A stretch of 64,000 bases of DNA from Propionibacterium australiense (GTDB lineage: Bacteria; Actinomycetota; Actinomycetes; Propionibacteriales; Propionibacteriaceae): positions 1-64,000 of the forward strand of contig NZ_RCIV01000011.1 in NCBI RefSeq assembly GCF_003666605.1, given 5' to 3'. The notes below the pieces were generated by a model. That model saw nothing but the letters and a program-made list of their open reading frames with translations, was not told the DNA's origin and ran no database searches. Shown in pieces: positions 57,437 to 64,000 of this stretch. The position numbers were made by a program, and so were the translations under genes. Every line of letters starts with the position of its first letter. The stretch's first letter is position 1.

Positions 57437-58174
57437 ATGAGTGTTGACGAGCTGAGCCACATCCTGGCCGGGGCCTCGCGGGCCGTCTTCTTCGGCGGGG
57501 CCGGCGTCTCGACCGAGAGCGGCATCCCCGATTTCCGTTCCGCCACGGGCCTGTACACGACGCACTCGGGCGGGCAGTACCCGCCGGAGTACATGCTCTC
57601 CCACGGCTGCTGGCGCGACCAGCCGGAGGCCTTCTACGAGTTCTACCGAGCAGCCATGATCCACCCCGATGCGAAGCCGAACGCCGCCCACTGGGCGCTG
57701 GCCCGGCTCGAGGAGGCGGGCAAGCTCGCGGCAGTCGTCACCCAGAACATCGACGGGCTGCACCAGCTGGCCGGTTCGCGGACCGTCCACGAGGTGCACG
57801 GCTCGGTGCTGCGGAACCGCTGCACCGGCTGCGGACGCCGGTACCCGTTGGAGGCGATCACCTCGTCGACGGGGATCCCGCGGTGCGAGGACTGCCAGGG
57901 CATCATCAAGCCCGAGGTCGTCCTGTACGAGGAGAACCTCGACACGGGTGTCATGGCTGCGGCCATGGACGCGATCAGTCGCGCCGACGTGCTCATCGTC
58001 GGCGGCACCTCGCTCAACGTCTACCCGGCGGCCGGCCTGCTCAACTACTTCCTCGGCAGACCGCTCGTCCTCATCAACAAGTCGGCGACGCCCGCCGATT
58101 CGAGCGCCGACCTGGTGATCCACGACTCGATCGGTGCCGTACTGGGCGCAGCGACCGACGCGGCCCTGGCCTGA
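57437..58174 (+). CDS. NAD-dependent protein deacylase (sirtuin)
   Basis: The 245-residue enzyme has GAGVSTESGIPDFRS (21-35), QNID (103-106), catalytic His121 in EVHGS, and a zinc ribbon of Cys129, Cys132, Cys150 and Cys153. These are SIR2/CobB hallmarks; the nucleotide loop is complete. It removes acyl groups from lysines. GTGGAGGC before ATG 57437 is a good start. The argG terminator hairpin is immediately upstream, so it may depend on its own promoter. Confidence 0.93.
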   Translation: MSVDELSHILAGASRAVFFGGAGVSTESGIPDFRSATGLYTTHSGGQYPPEYMLSHGCWRDQPEAFYEFYRAAMIHPDAKPNAAHWALARLEEAGKLAAVVTQNIDGLHQLAGSRTVHEVHGSVLRNRCTGCGRRYPLEAITSSTGIPRCEDCQGIIKPEVVLYEENLDTGVMAAAMDAISRADVLIVGGTSLNVYPAAGLLNYFLGRPLVLINKSATPADSSADLVIHDSIGAVLGAATDAALA

Positions 58175-58199
58175 CCGGCCGGGGCCGTGCCCCGGGTGA

Positions 58200-58700
58200 T
58201 CAGTTCAGCGCTGCGATCGCGGCGTCGTAGTCGGGCTCGTTCGAGGTCTCCTCGACGAGCTGGGTGTGGACGATCCGGCCGTTCTCGTCGATGACGACGA
58301 CGGCGCGGGCCAGCAGGCCCCGCAGCGGGCCGTCGACCATGCGCAGACCATAGGCCTTGCTCATCGCGTGCGAGCGGAACGCCGACCCGGTGACGACGTT
58401 CTCGATGCCCTCGGTGGTGCAGAAGCGCTTGGCGGCGAAGGGCAGGTCCTTCGAGACGCATACGACGGTGGTGTTCTCCAGACCGGCCGCGAGCTCGTTG
58501 AACCTGCGGACGCTCATCGCGCACACGCCGGTGTCGAGGCTCGGGAAGATGTTGAGGATCACCCGGCGGCCCCGCAGGCCCTCCAGGGTGACGGGCTCCA
58601 GGTCTGCGCCGACGAGATCGATCTCGGGGGCCTGCGAGCCGACGGCGGGCAGCTCGCTGCGGGTGTGGACGGGTTCGCCTCGGAAAGTGATGTCAGCCAT
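58200..58700 (-). CDS. tpx: Thiol peroxidase
   Basis: The 166-residue peroxiredoxin has the Tpx motif PSLDTGVCAMSVRRFN with peroxidatic Cys60, and resolving Cys94 in KRFC. Length and disulfide spacing match atypical two-Cys Tpx, which detoxifies alkyl hydroperoxides using thioredoxin. It converges on the sirtuin with a 25-bp gap. Confidence 0.95.
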   Translation of the reverse strand: MADITFRGEPVHTRSELPAVGSQAPEIDLVGADLEPVTLEGLRGRRVILNIFPSLDTGVCAMSVRRFNELAAGLENTTVVCVSKDLPFAAKRFCTTEGIENVVTGSAFRSHAMSKAYGLRMVDGPLRGLLARAVVVIDENGRIVHTQLVEETSNEPDYDAAIAALN

Positions 58701-59540
58701 GACTCATGTCTACGCCATGCGGCGCCGCCATGGGGACGCTTCCACGTGTTTCACCCACGAGCTGAGCCGCAAACGATGGTCGCGCATCCGCGCACGACGG
58801 TATCCCGCCCTCTGGGCCGCTGCGAAGAAGAAGCAGGGACGCCCCGAGCAGGAACCGCTCGATGCGCGAGCTCCCGGAGGCGAGCCCGCGGGGCCGCAGC
58901 CGAATGCGACGAGGGGCGGCAGCTCGCCGCGGGCAGGCTCCCCGATGCGTGCCGCGAGGACCCCGTGCAACGCAGCCCTGCCGCCGACTATCCACCCCGG
59001 ATCCTGGGCGGGGAACAGCCGGGCCTCACGGACCGGGACTCCGGTGCCGCGAGCCCCACTGGGTCGGGAAGGGTTCACCTCGGCGGCACGCACAATCCTC
59101 GAGGTAATTTCCAAGAGACTCAGCAGGAGATGACATCCCAAGCCATGCTCTGATTCATTGAGGCTGTGACAATCCTGCGCCATAGGCCGGATCCGCCGTG
59201 ATGCCGCTTCCTCGGCGCTCCGTGCCCCATGACAGGCGACTCTGGGACCGGCGCTGAGCCATCTGGCCAGGTCGACATTCTTGCTCTTGGGCGGACATGT
59301 GGTATTCTCCACCTCGCATTTTGCTCTTGTGTTTTCCTGATCGTTCTCGAATCGCCTGCGATGAGACCTGTCCCCCAGTCAGTGACGCACAGACGAAAAC
59401 ATCACGAATCACCAAGCCCTCCCGATGAGCTTCACCACACACCCCGGGTGATCCATCAGCGATCCGATCCGCGAGGAAGACAGAAGAAACGGAAGGAGTC
59501 TTCATAGCGGCGGGCGAGAACACCGAGGAGAATCCCCGTC
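58701..59540. other. Long intergenic region, AT-richer in its right half
   Basis: About 840 bases separate tpx from the CPBP protease. The left part is GC-rich with no supported frame. The right part (about 59150-59540) has lower GC and runs such as TTTTGCTC and GAAAACATCACG, unlike the window's norm. A plausible promoter is at 59281-59308. I see no RNA gene that I can name. Confidence 0.45.
59281..59308 (+). promoter_or_regulatory. Candidate sigma-70-type promoter
   Basis: TTGCTC and TATTCT are spaced by 16 bases, about 230 bases before the CPBP start. The match is moderate and the long leader is unexplained. Confidence 0.35.
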
Positions 59541-60254
59541 TTGTCATCGACCCAACCGACACGAGAGAAAATCGACCATCTCACCTGGCCCGACATCCTC
59601 GTGCTCACCGTCATCATGTGGGGGCACAGCATCGTCACCTCCACGACCGCCTATCTGTCCCAGCTGGAGGGCACCGAAACCGCCGACGAGAGCCTTGAGT
59701 TCGCCGCCTCGGACAACTACGGGGCGCTGGCCATGCAGGCGGTCCTCCTGCTCCTGGCCCTGGCATATCTGTGGATGCGACGCTTCGACTTCAGAACATG
59801 GCACGTGCGTCTCAGCCCGAAGGCCCTCGTCCAGGGCATCCTGGTCTTCCTCGGCGGGGCGCTTCTCATGGACGCCTATTTACTGATCACCAGCCCGCTC
59901 ACGGAGATCCTTCCCATCCCGGGACCCATCGGCGCCTTCTTCGGGAACGAGACGGTGTCGAAGGTGATCTACTCCCTGCTCAACGGCTTCTACGAGGAGA
60001 TCTACTTCCTCGGCATCTGCCTCGCAGTCAAGCCCCACCAGCTGAAATGGGCGGTCCCGTTCTCCTTGCTGGTCCGCGCAAGTTTCCACACCTACCAAGG
60101 AATGATCAACGCGCTCGGGATCGGAGTACTGTTCGGCGGACTCATCTACCTGCTCTACAAGCGGTCCAAGGACAAGAACCTGCTTCCCTTCTTCATCGCC
60201 CATGCGATGGGGGACATCTTCGGCGTGGGCCTTGTCTCCTATTTCTGGACATGA
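59541..60254 (+). CDS. CPBP-family intramembrane glutamic protease
   Basis: The 237-residue protein has about six to seven membrane segments. The EE pair (Glu152-Glu153 in GFYEEIYFLG), SFHTYQG (His183) and FIAHAMGD (His221) are the CPBP (Abi/CAAX-like) catalytic motifs. Roles include bacteriocin immunity and protein processing in other bacteria; here the role is unknown. The start is TTG 59541, preceded by CGAGGAGAATC at a workable distance; there is no ATG nearby. Confidence 0.8.
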   Translation: MSSTQPTREKIDHLTWPDILVLTVIMWGHSIVTSTTAYLSQLEGTETADESLEFAASDNYGALAMQAVLLLLALAYLWMRRFDFRTWHVRLSPKALVQGILVFLGGALLMDAYLLITSPLTEILPIPGPIGAFFGNETVSKVIYSLLNGFYEEIYFLGICLAVKPHQLKWAVPFSLLVRASFHTYQGMINALGIGVLFGGLIYLLYKRSKDKNLLPFFIAHAMGDIFGVGLVSYFWT

Positions 60255-60665
60255 TGGGGAGCGAGCCGGGGCACGGCCAGCCCCCTGGGCACGGGGCCAC
60301 AAGCATCCATGACCGGGGCGGCGTAGAACAGATCCCCCCAGCCACAGCGACGCCAGGCCCATCGGAAGTCGTGGCGGCCGGCCCCTGCTCACCGAAACAG
60401 CCCTCACACCACCACGACCCCGGGCAATACCGTCATGCGCGAGTCCCCTGGCCATCGATCCGCCCATCCGTTCACTCCTGGGTGAAGAAGCCCCTCTCAT
60501 TCATCAGCGCTGAGCGAACAACTGCGCGGTGGGGATCGTCGCGCAATGCGGACATCCCTGCCGCGCAACGATCTGCGTCTAGTCTGTGATCGACCCTGAG
60601 AACACCCCGATCCTCAGTGGACACCCGATAGCCGGTGGCAGGACCACCGGAAGCAAGGAGCATCC
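60255..60665. other. PTS promoter region with imperfect palindrome
   Basis: These 411 bases hold no supported gene. At 60534-60573 an inverted repeat, GATCGTCGCGC against GCGCAACGATC with one mismatch, precedes a TAGTCT -10-like element at 60579-60584. It may be an operator controlling the PTS permease gene. The GGAGC site then precedes its ATG. Confidence 0.4.
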
Positions 60666-62777
60666 ATGGCCCAGGAAAGCACTGCCCCGACGACGAGCGA
60701 CGCCTCGGCGATCGTCGACGCCCTCGGCGGCCCCGACAACATCACGAGCCTCACCCACTGCGCGACGCGGCTGCGGTTCCAGCTGCGCGACGGTTCCGGC
60801 GTCGACAAGGACACGGTCGAGAAGATCCCCGTCGTCATGGGCGCCGTGCCGCAGACCGGCAACCGCTACCAGGTCGTCATCGGCGGGGCCGTGGCAACCG
60901 TCTACAACGAGATCATGGCCCTGCCGCAGATGGCGACGATGGGCTCCGGCAGCAAGAAGCCCTCCGACGCCGAGGTCAAGGCCGCCGCCAGGCAGGGCGG
61001 CGTCCGCGGCCGGTTCAGCTGGGTGGACACCTTCTTCGAGTTCCTGTCCGACTCCTTCCGCCCGATCATCGGCGTGCTGCTGGGCGCCTCGCTGTTCATC
61101 ACCTTCATGGCCCTCATGAGCACGCTCGGTGTCATCGGCAACTGGTCGAGCGGCGAGGCCGAACTGCCGCCGAGCTGGGCGTTCATCAACCTGTGCTGGC
61201 GATGCGTCTTCTACTTCCTGCCGCTCTCGGTGGCCTACAACGCCACCAAGAAGGTGGGCGCCGACCCGTGGATCGGCTTCTCGGTCATGGCGGTCCTGCT
61301 GCTGCCCGGCTTCATGACCGCCGACAACTCCCTGCTGTCGGACAGCCACGTCACGCACGTGCTGGGCCAGGACATCAACATCGTCCAGGCCTTCGGGCTT
61401 CCCCTGACGATCTTCGACTACGGCCAGCAGGTGTTCCCGCCGCTGCTCATGGCCGGGCTGCTCGGCCCGCTGTACAAATTGACCAAGCGGATCATCCCCG
61501 ACAACCTGCAGCTGATCTTCGTGCCCTTCCTGTGCATGCTCATCATGATCCCGCTCACCGCGTTCGTCCTCGGCCCGATCGGCGTCTACGCCGGCGCCGG
61601 CCTGTCGACCGCGCTGAAGGCCGTCAACGACCTGTCACCGTTCATCTTCTGCCTGCTCATCCCGCTGCTGTACCCGTTCATGGTGCCGCTGGGCCTGCAC
61701 TGGCCGATCAACGCCGTCATGCTGCTCAACATCCAGGCGATCGGCTACGACTACATCCAGGGGCCGATGGGCGCCTGGAACTTCGCCTGCTTCGGCGCCT
61801 CCGCCGCGGTGCTGGCCATCTCGATCCGTGAGAAGGACGTCGAGATGCGCCAGACCGCCACCGGCGCCGTCGTCGCCGGCCTGGTCGGTGGCATCTCGGA
61901 ACCGAGCCTGTACGGCATCCACCTGCGTTTCCGGCGCATCTACCCGCGCATGCTCATCGGCTGCGTCGTCGGCGGCCTCATCCAGGGCATCGGCGGTGGC
62001 GTGACGACGAACGCCTTCGTCTTCACCTCGCTGCTGACGATCCCCGCCTTCAGCAACATCCCGCTGTACGCCCTCTCGGTACTCGCCGCGTTCGCCGTCG
62101 CATTCGTCGCCATCTACTTCTCCGACTACCGCACCCCCGAGCAGCGCGCCGAGTCCAGGGAGCGCATCGCGCAGCAGCGCGCCGAGCACGAGACCCGGGA
62201 GATCGCGCGCGAGGCGAGGAAGACAGAGCACAAGGCGGAGAAGAGCGCCACCGCTCCCGCCCCGGCGAAGACCGCCCTCGCCCCGAACGCCGTGACCAAG
62301 GTCGCCTCGCCGCTGGCCGGCCGGGTCATCCCCCTCGAAGAGGTGCCCGACCCCGTGTTCAGCGCCGGGACCGTCGGCAAGGGTGTCGGCATCGAGCCGG
62401 TCGGCACCACCGTCGTGGCCCCAGGCGACGGCACGATCGTCGTCGCACAGGCCACCGGCCACGCCTTCGGCGTCAAGCTCGACAACGGCATCGAACTGCT
62501 CATCCACGTGGGCATCGACACCGTGAACCTCGAGGGCAGGGGCTTCGACGTGAAGGTCGCCAAGGGCGACCGTGTGGCGGCCGGTGACCCGCTCGTCACC
62601 TTCGACCCCGAGGTCATCACCGAGGCCGGCTACTCGCTCGTCACGCCGGTGCTCGTGACGAACGTCCGCAGGTTCGCCGAGATCACCAGGATCGCCGAGG
62701 GCGAGGTGAACCCGGGCGACGCCATCATCGAGACGACGGCCAAGCCGCCCAAGGAGCCCAAGCCCGCAGCCGAGTGA
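60666..62777 (+). CDS. PTS sugar permease EIIBCA (glucose/sucrose/beta-glucoside superfamily)
   Basis: The 703-residue fusion imports and phosphorylates a sugar. EIIB comes first with Cys32 in THCATRLRF, then an EIIC membrane domain (about 110-510), a charged helical linker (about 510-560) and a C-terminal EIIA of the Crr type. EIIA His599 (GHAFGV) and His614 (LIHVGIDT) are present. BCA order matches PtsG, BglF and PtsS of corynebacteria, so the sugar remains open. AAGCAAGGAGC precedes the ATG. No hydrolase or antiterminator is adjacent. Confidence 0.92.
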   Translation: MAQESTAPTTSDASAIVDALGGPDNITSLTHCATRLRFQLRDGSGVDKDTVEKIPVVMGAVPQTGNRYQVVIGGAVATVYNEIMALPQMATMGSGSKKPSDAEVKAAARQGGVRGRFSWVDTFFEFLSDSFRPIIGVLLGASLFITFMALMSTLGVIGNWSSGEAELPPSWAFINLCWRCVFYFLPLSVAYNATKKVGADPWIGFSVMAVLLLPGFMTADNSLLSDSHVTHVLGQDINIVQAFGLPLTIFDYGQQVFPPLLMAGLLGPLYKLTKRIIPDNLQLIFVPFLCMLIMIPLTAFVLGPIGVYAGAGLSTALKAVNDLSPFIFCLLIPLLYPFMVPLGLHWPINAVMLLNIQAIGYDYIQGPMGAWNFACFGASAAVLAISIREKDVEMRQTATGAVVAGLVGGISEPSLYGIHLRFRRIYPRMLIGCVVGGLIQGIGGGVTTNAFVFTSLLTIPAFSNIPLYALSVLAAFAVAFVAIYFSDYRTPEQRAESRERIAQQRAEHETREIAREARKTEHKAEKSATAPAPAKTALAPNAVTKVASPLAGRVIPLEEVPDPVFSAGTVGKGVGIEPVGTTVVAPGDGTIVVAQATGHAFGVKLDNGIELLIHVGIDTVNLEGRGFDVKVAKGDRVAAGDPLVTFDPEVITEAGYSLVTPVLVTNVRRFAEITRIAEGEVNPGDAIIETTAKPPKEPKPAAE

Positions 62778-62798
62778 GCCCCCAGGTCTGGGTGGACA

Positions 62799-62828
62799 GA
62801 GGCCCCCGCGCATCGGCGCGGGGGCCTC
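62799..62828. terminator. Strong hairpin terminator shared by PTS and GPP34 genes
   Basis: GAGGCCCCCGCGC pairs perfectly over 13 bp around ATCG, 21 bases after the PTS stop and 22 before the GPP34 stop on the other strand. Confidence 0.87.
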
Positions 62829-62850
62829 GTCGTCGGTGCAGCCGACCGGC

Positions 62851-63528
62851 TCAGACCATCGTTGCGGCCGACAACTGCGTCATGTACGAGAAGTACTCGG
62901 CCAGCGCCATGGCCAGGCCGTCGTCCTCCCAGCTGCGTTCGGCGATCTCGCGGGCGCGGCGCTTCATCGGCTTGGCCTCCAGCCGCGGGAAGACGGCGGT
63001 CAGCGAACGCGAGGCGTAGAGCAGGGCGATGAGGGCGCGGGTGCGGTCGTCGGGTTCGGCGCCGCCGAGCGCGGCACGCACCCGGGCCCGCAGGTCGATC
63101 TCGGTGCTCGCGTCGCCCTCGGGGTAGCGGGTGAGCGGGATGAGGCCCAGCAGCTTGATGTGGCGCTCCCGCAGGATGCCCGCCTCGACCAGGTGCTGCA
63201 GCTCGTAGCTGCGCAGCGAGCGGACCGGGCCCGAGCGGGACGAGAAGGGCCCCACGAGAGCGGAGATGGCCTGGTCGTAGGTCTTGCCCTCGACGGTCTC
63301 GACGATCTGGGCGAAGAACTCGTCGCTCGGCTCCTCCTCGCCGCGGGCGAGCAGCTTCGTGTTCTTCGGTCCCTCGACGAAGACGAGCTGGCGCTTGGCG
63401 ATGAGTTCGACGATCTCGGCCGCGGCGACGGTGAAGTTCACCGTGGTGAGGTCACGGACGAAACCGCCCTTCTTGTCGTCGAGGACGAGTAGGAGATACT
63501 CGGCGGCTAGGTTCACTGTGGTCGTCAT
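62851..63528 (-). CDS. GPP34 (GOLPH3-like) family protein
   Basis: The 225-residue protein begins AAEYLLLVLDDKKGGF, near the LLLLLLDD-x-x-G start of the GPP34 family, and contains the internal FVEGPKN and LIALLYASRSL pattern. The eukaryotic homolog binds phosphatidylinositol 4-phosphate; bacterial roles are unproven. It is soluble. It converges on the PTS gene and lies 121 bp downstream of serS on the same strand. Confidence 0.8.
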   Translation of the reverse strand: MTTTVNLAAEYLLLVLDDKKGGFVRDLTTVNFTVAAAEIVELIAKRQLVFVEGPKNTKLLARGEEEPSDEFFAQIVETVEGKTYDQAISALVGPFSSRSGPVRSLRSYELQHLVEAGILRERHIKLLGLIPLTRYPEGDASTEIDLRARVRAALGGAEPDDRTRALIALLYASRSLTAVFPRLEAKPMKRRAREIAERSWEDDGLAMALAEYFSYMTQLSAATMV

Positions 63529-63649
63529 GGCTCAGACCCCCTGTGGTGCGGAGCACCCGCCCTTGGGTGCCTGTGCCCATTATGGCCCCGCGGGCACGAA
63601 CCCACCACGGCCTTCCCCGCACGAGTGCCCGGGCCGGGCACGGGTGCGC

Positions 63650-64000
63650 TCAGCGCGTCTCGAAGAGCTCCTGGCCGCCCAGGTAGGGGCGCAGCACCTC
63701 GGGGACGACCACCGAGCCGTCGGCCTGCTGGTAGTTCTCGAGGATCATGAGGATCATGCGGCTCATGGCGCACAGGGTGCCGTTGAGGGTCGCCACGTGC
63801 TCGATGTTCTTGCCGTCGCGCATGCGGATGCCCAGCCGGCGGGCCTGGAACTGGGTGCAGTTCGAGGTCGAGGTGATCTCGCGGTACCTGCCCTGCGAGG
63901 GCACCCAGCCGTAGCAGTCGTACTTGCGGGCGGCCGAGGCGCCGAGGTCGCCGGAGGCCACGTCGAGCACCTGGAAGGGGATGCCGAGGTCGGTGATGAA
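63650..64000 (-). CDS. serS: Seryl-tRNA synthetase, C-terminal part
   Basis: Cut by the right edge, the frame shows the last 116 residues: [41 protein letters not shown] (motif 2 region), [20 protein letters not shown] (motif 3 with arginine at its end) and the conserved tail [11 protein letters not shown]. This is a class II synthetase charging serine tRNAs. Three tRNA-Ser genes are in this window. The N-terminal coiled-coil arm lies outside. Confidence 0.95.
   Translation of the reverse strand, partial: FITDLGIPFQVLDVASGDLGASAARKYDCYGWVPSQGRYREITSTSNCTQFQARRLGIRMRDGKNIEHVATLNGTLCAMSRMILMILENYQQADGSVVVPEVLRPYLGGQELFETR

Overview
The window is high-GC chromosomal DNA from an actinomycete (Actinomycetota). 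The best evidence is the fhaA-fhaB-pstP-rodA-pbpA-kinase-kinase cluster, the acidic tRNA-adenosine-deaminase-associated protein beside tadA, a PIG-V-like mannosyltransferase, frequent GTG starts and 4-bp stop/start overlaps. A Propionibacteriaceae-like organism would fit (cobalamin riboswitch, feoAB, EIIBCA PTS permease, LPXTG surface protein), but that is inference. Most genes are ordinary core or niche genes. I found no CRISPR array, prophage, intact insertion sequence or complete new system.

Left part (1-16.8 kb). The tail of an unknown protein is cut by the edge. A leftward B12-type ABC importer (btuF-btuC-btuD order) follows, behind a cobalamin riboswitch at about 3735-3893. Between riboswitch and importer lies an internally deleted second copy of the binding-protein gene, and a small helix-turn-helix ORF diverges from the riboswitch. 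Next come a secreted coiled-coil cell-wall hydrolase, a beta-lactamase-fold lipoprotein, a zinc-ribbon membrane protein, homocysteine S-methyltransferase, a PIG-V-like mannosyltransferase, a GH2 glycosidase, and two tandem paralogous surface proteins. Only the first paralog keeps an LPXTG signal; an orphan sorting-signal fragment lies between them.

Middle part (16.9-36.3 kb). The cell-growth Ser/Thr phosphosignalling operon is followed by galK plus a HerA-like ATPase on the other strand, and by a feoA-feoB-NifU-like iron-uptake operon. Then come a frameshifted methyltransferase pseudogene, a LytR_C protein, a K+/H+ antiporter and an unrecognised membrane protein.

Right part (36.8-64 kb). Three serine tRNAs (CGA, GCU, UGA) and tRNA-Arg(ACG) are scattered through this part, and seryl-tRNA synthetase lies at the right edge. 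Other genes are tadA and its partner, upp, a NarL-type two-component system next to a MacB/FtsX-type ABC exporter, a lactonase-fold protein, an adenosine-deaminase-like enzyme overlapping aroE, a glycerophosphodiesterase/SDR pair, an APC permease, a LytR-CpsA-Psr ligase, a quinone reductase, an E. coli-type argG, a sirtuin, thiol peroxidase, a CPBP membrane protease, an EIIBCA PTS permease and a GPP34 protein.

The points most worth a second look are the riboswitch leader with its deleted duplicate lipoprotein gene and divergent HTH gene, the surface-protein pair with its stranded sorting signal, the deaminase homolog lacking the catalytic glutamate, the kinase order in the growth operon, and the NifU-like protein in the feo operon.
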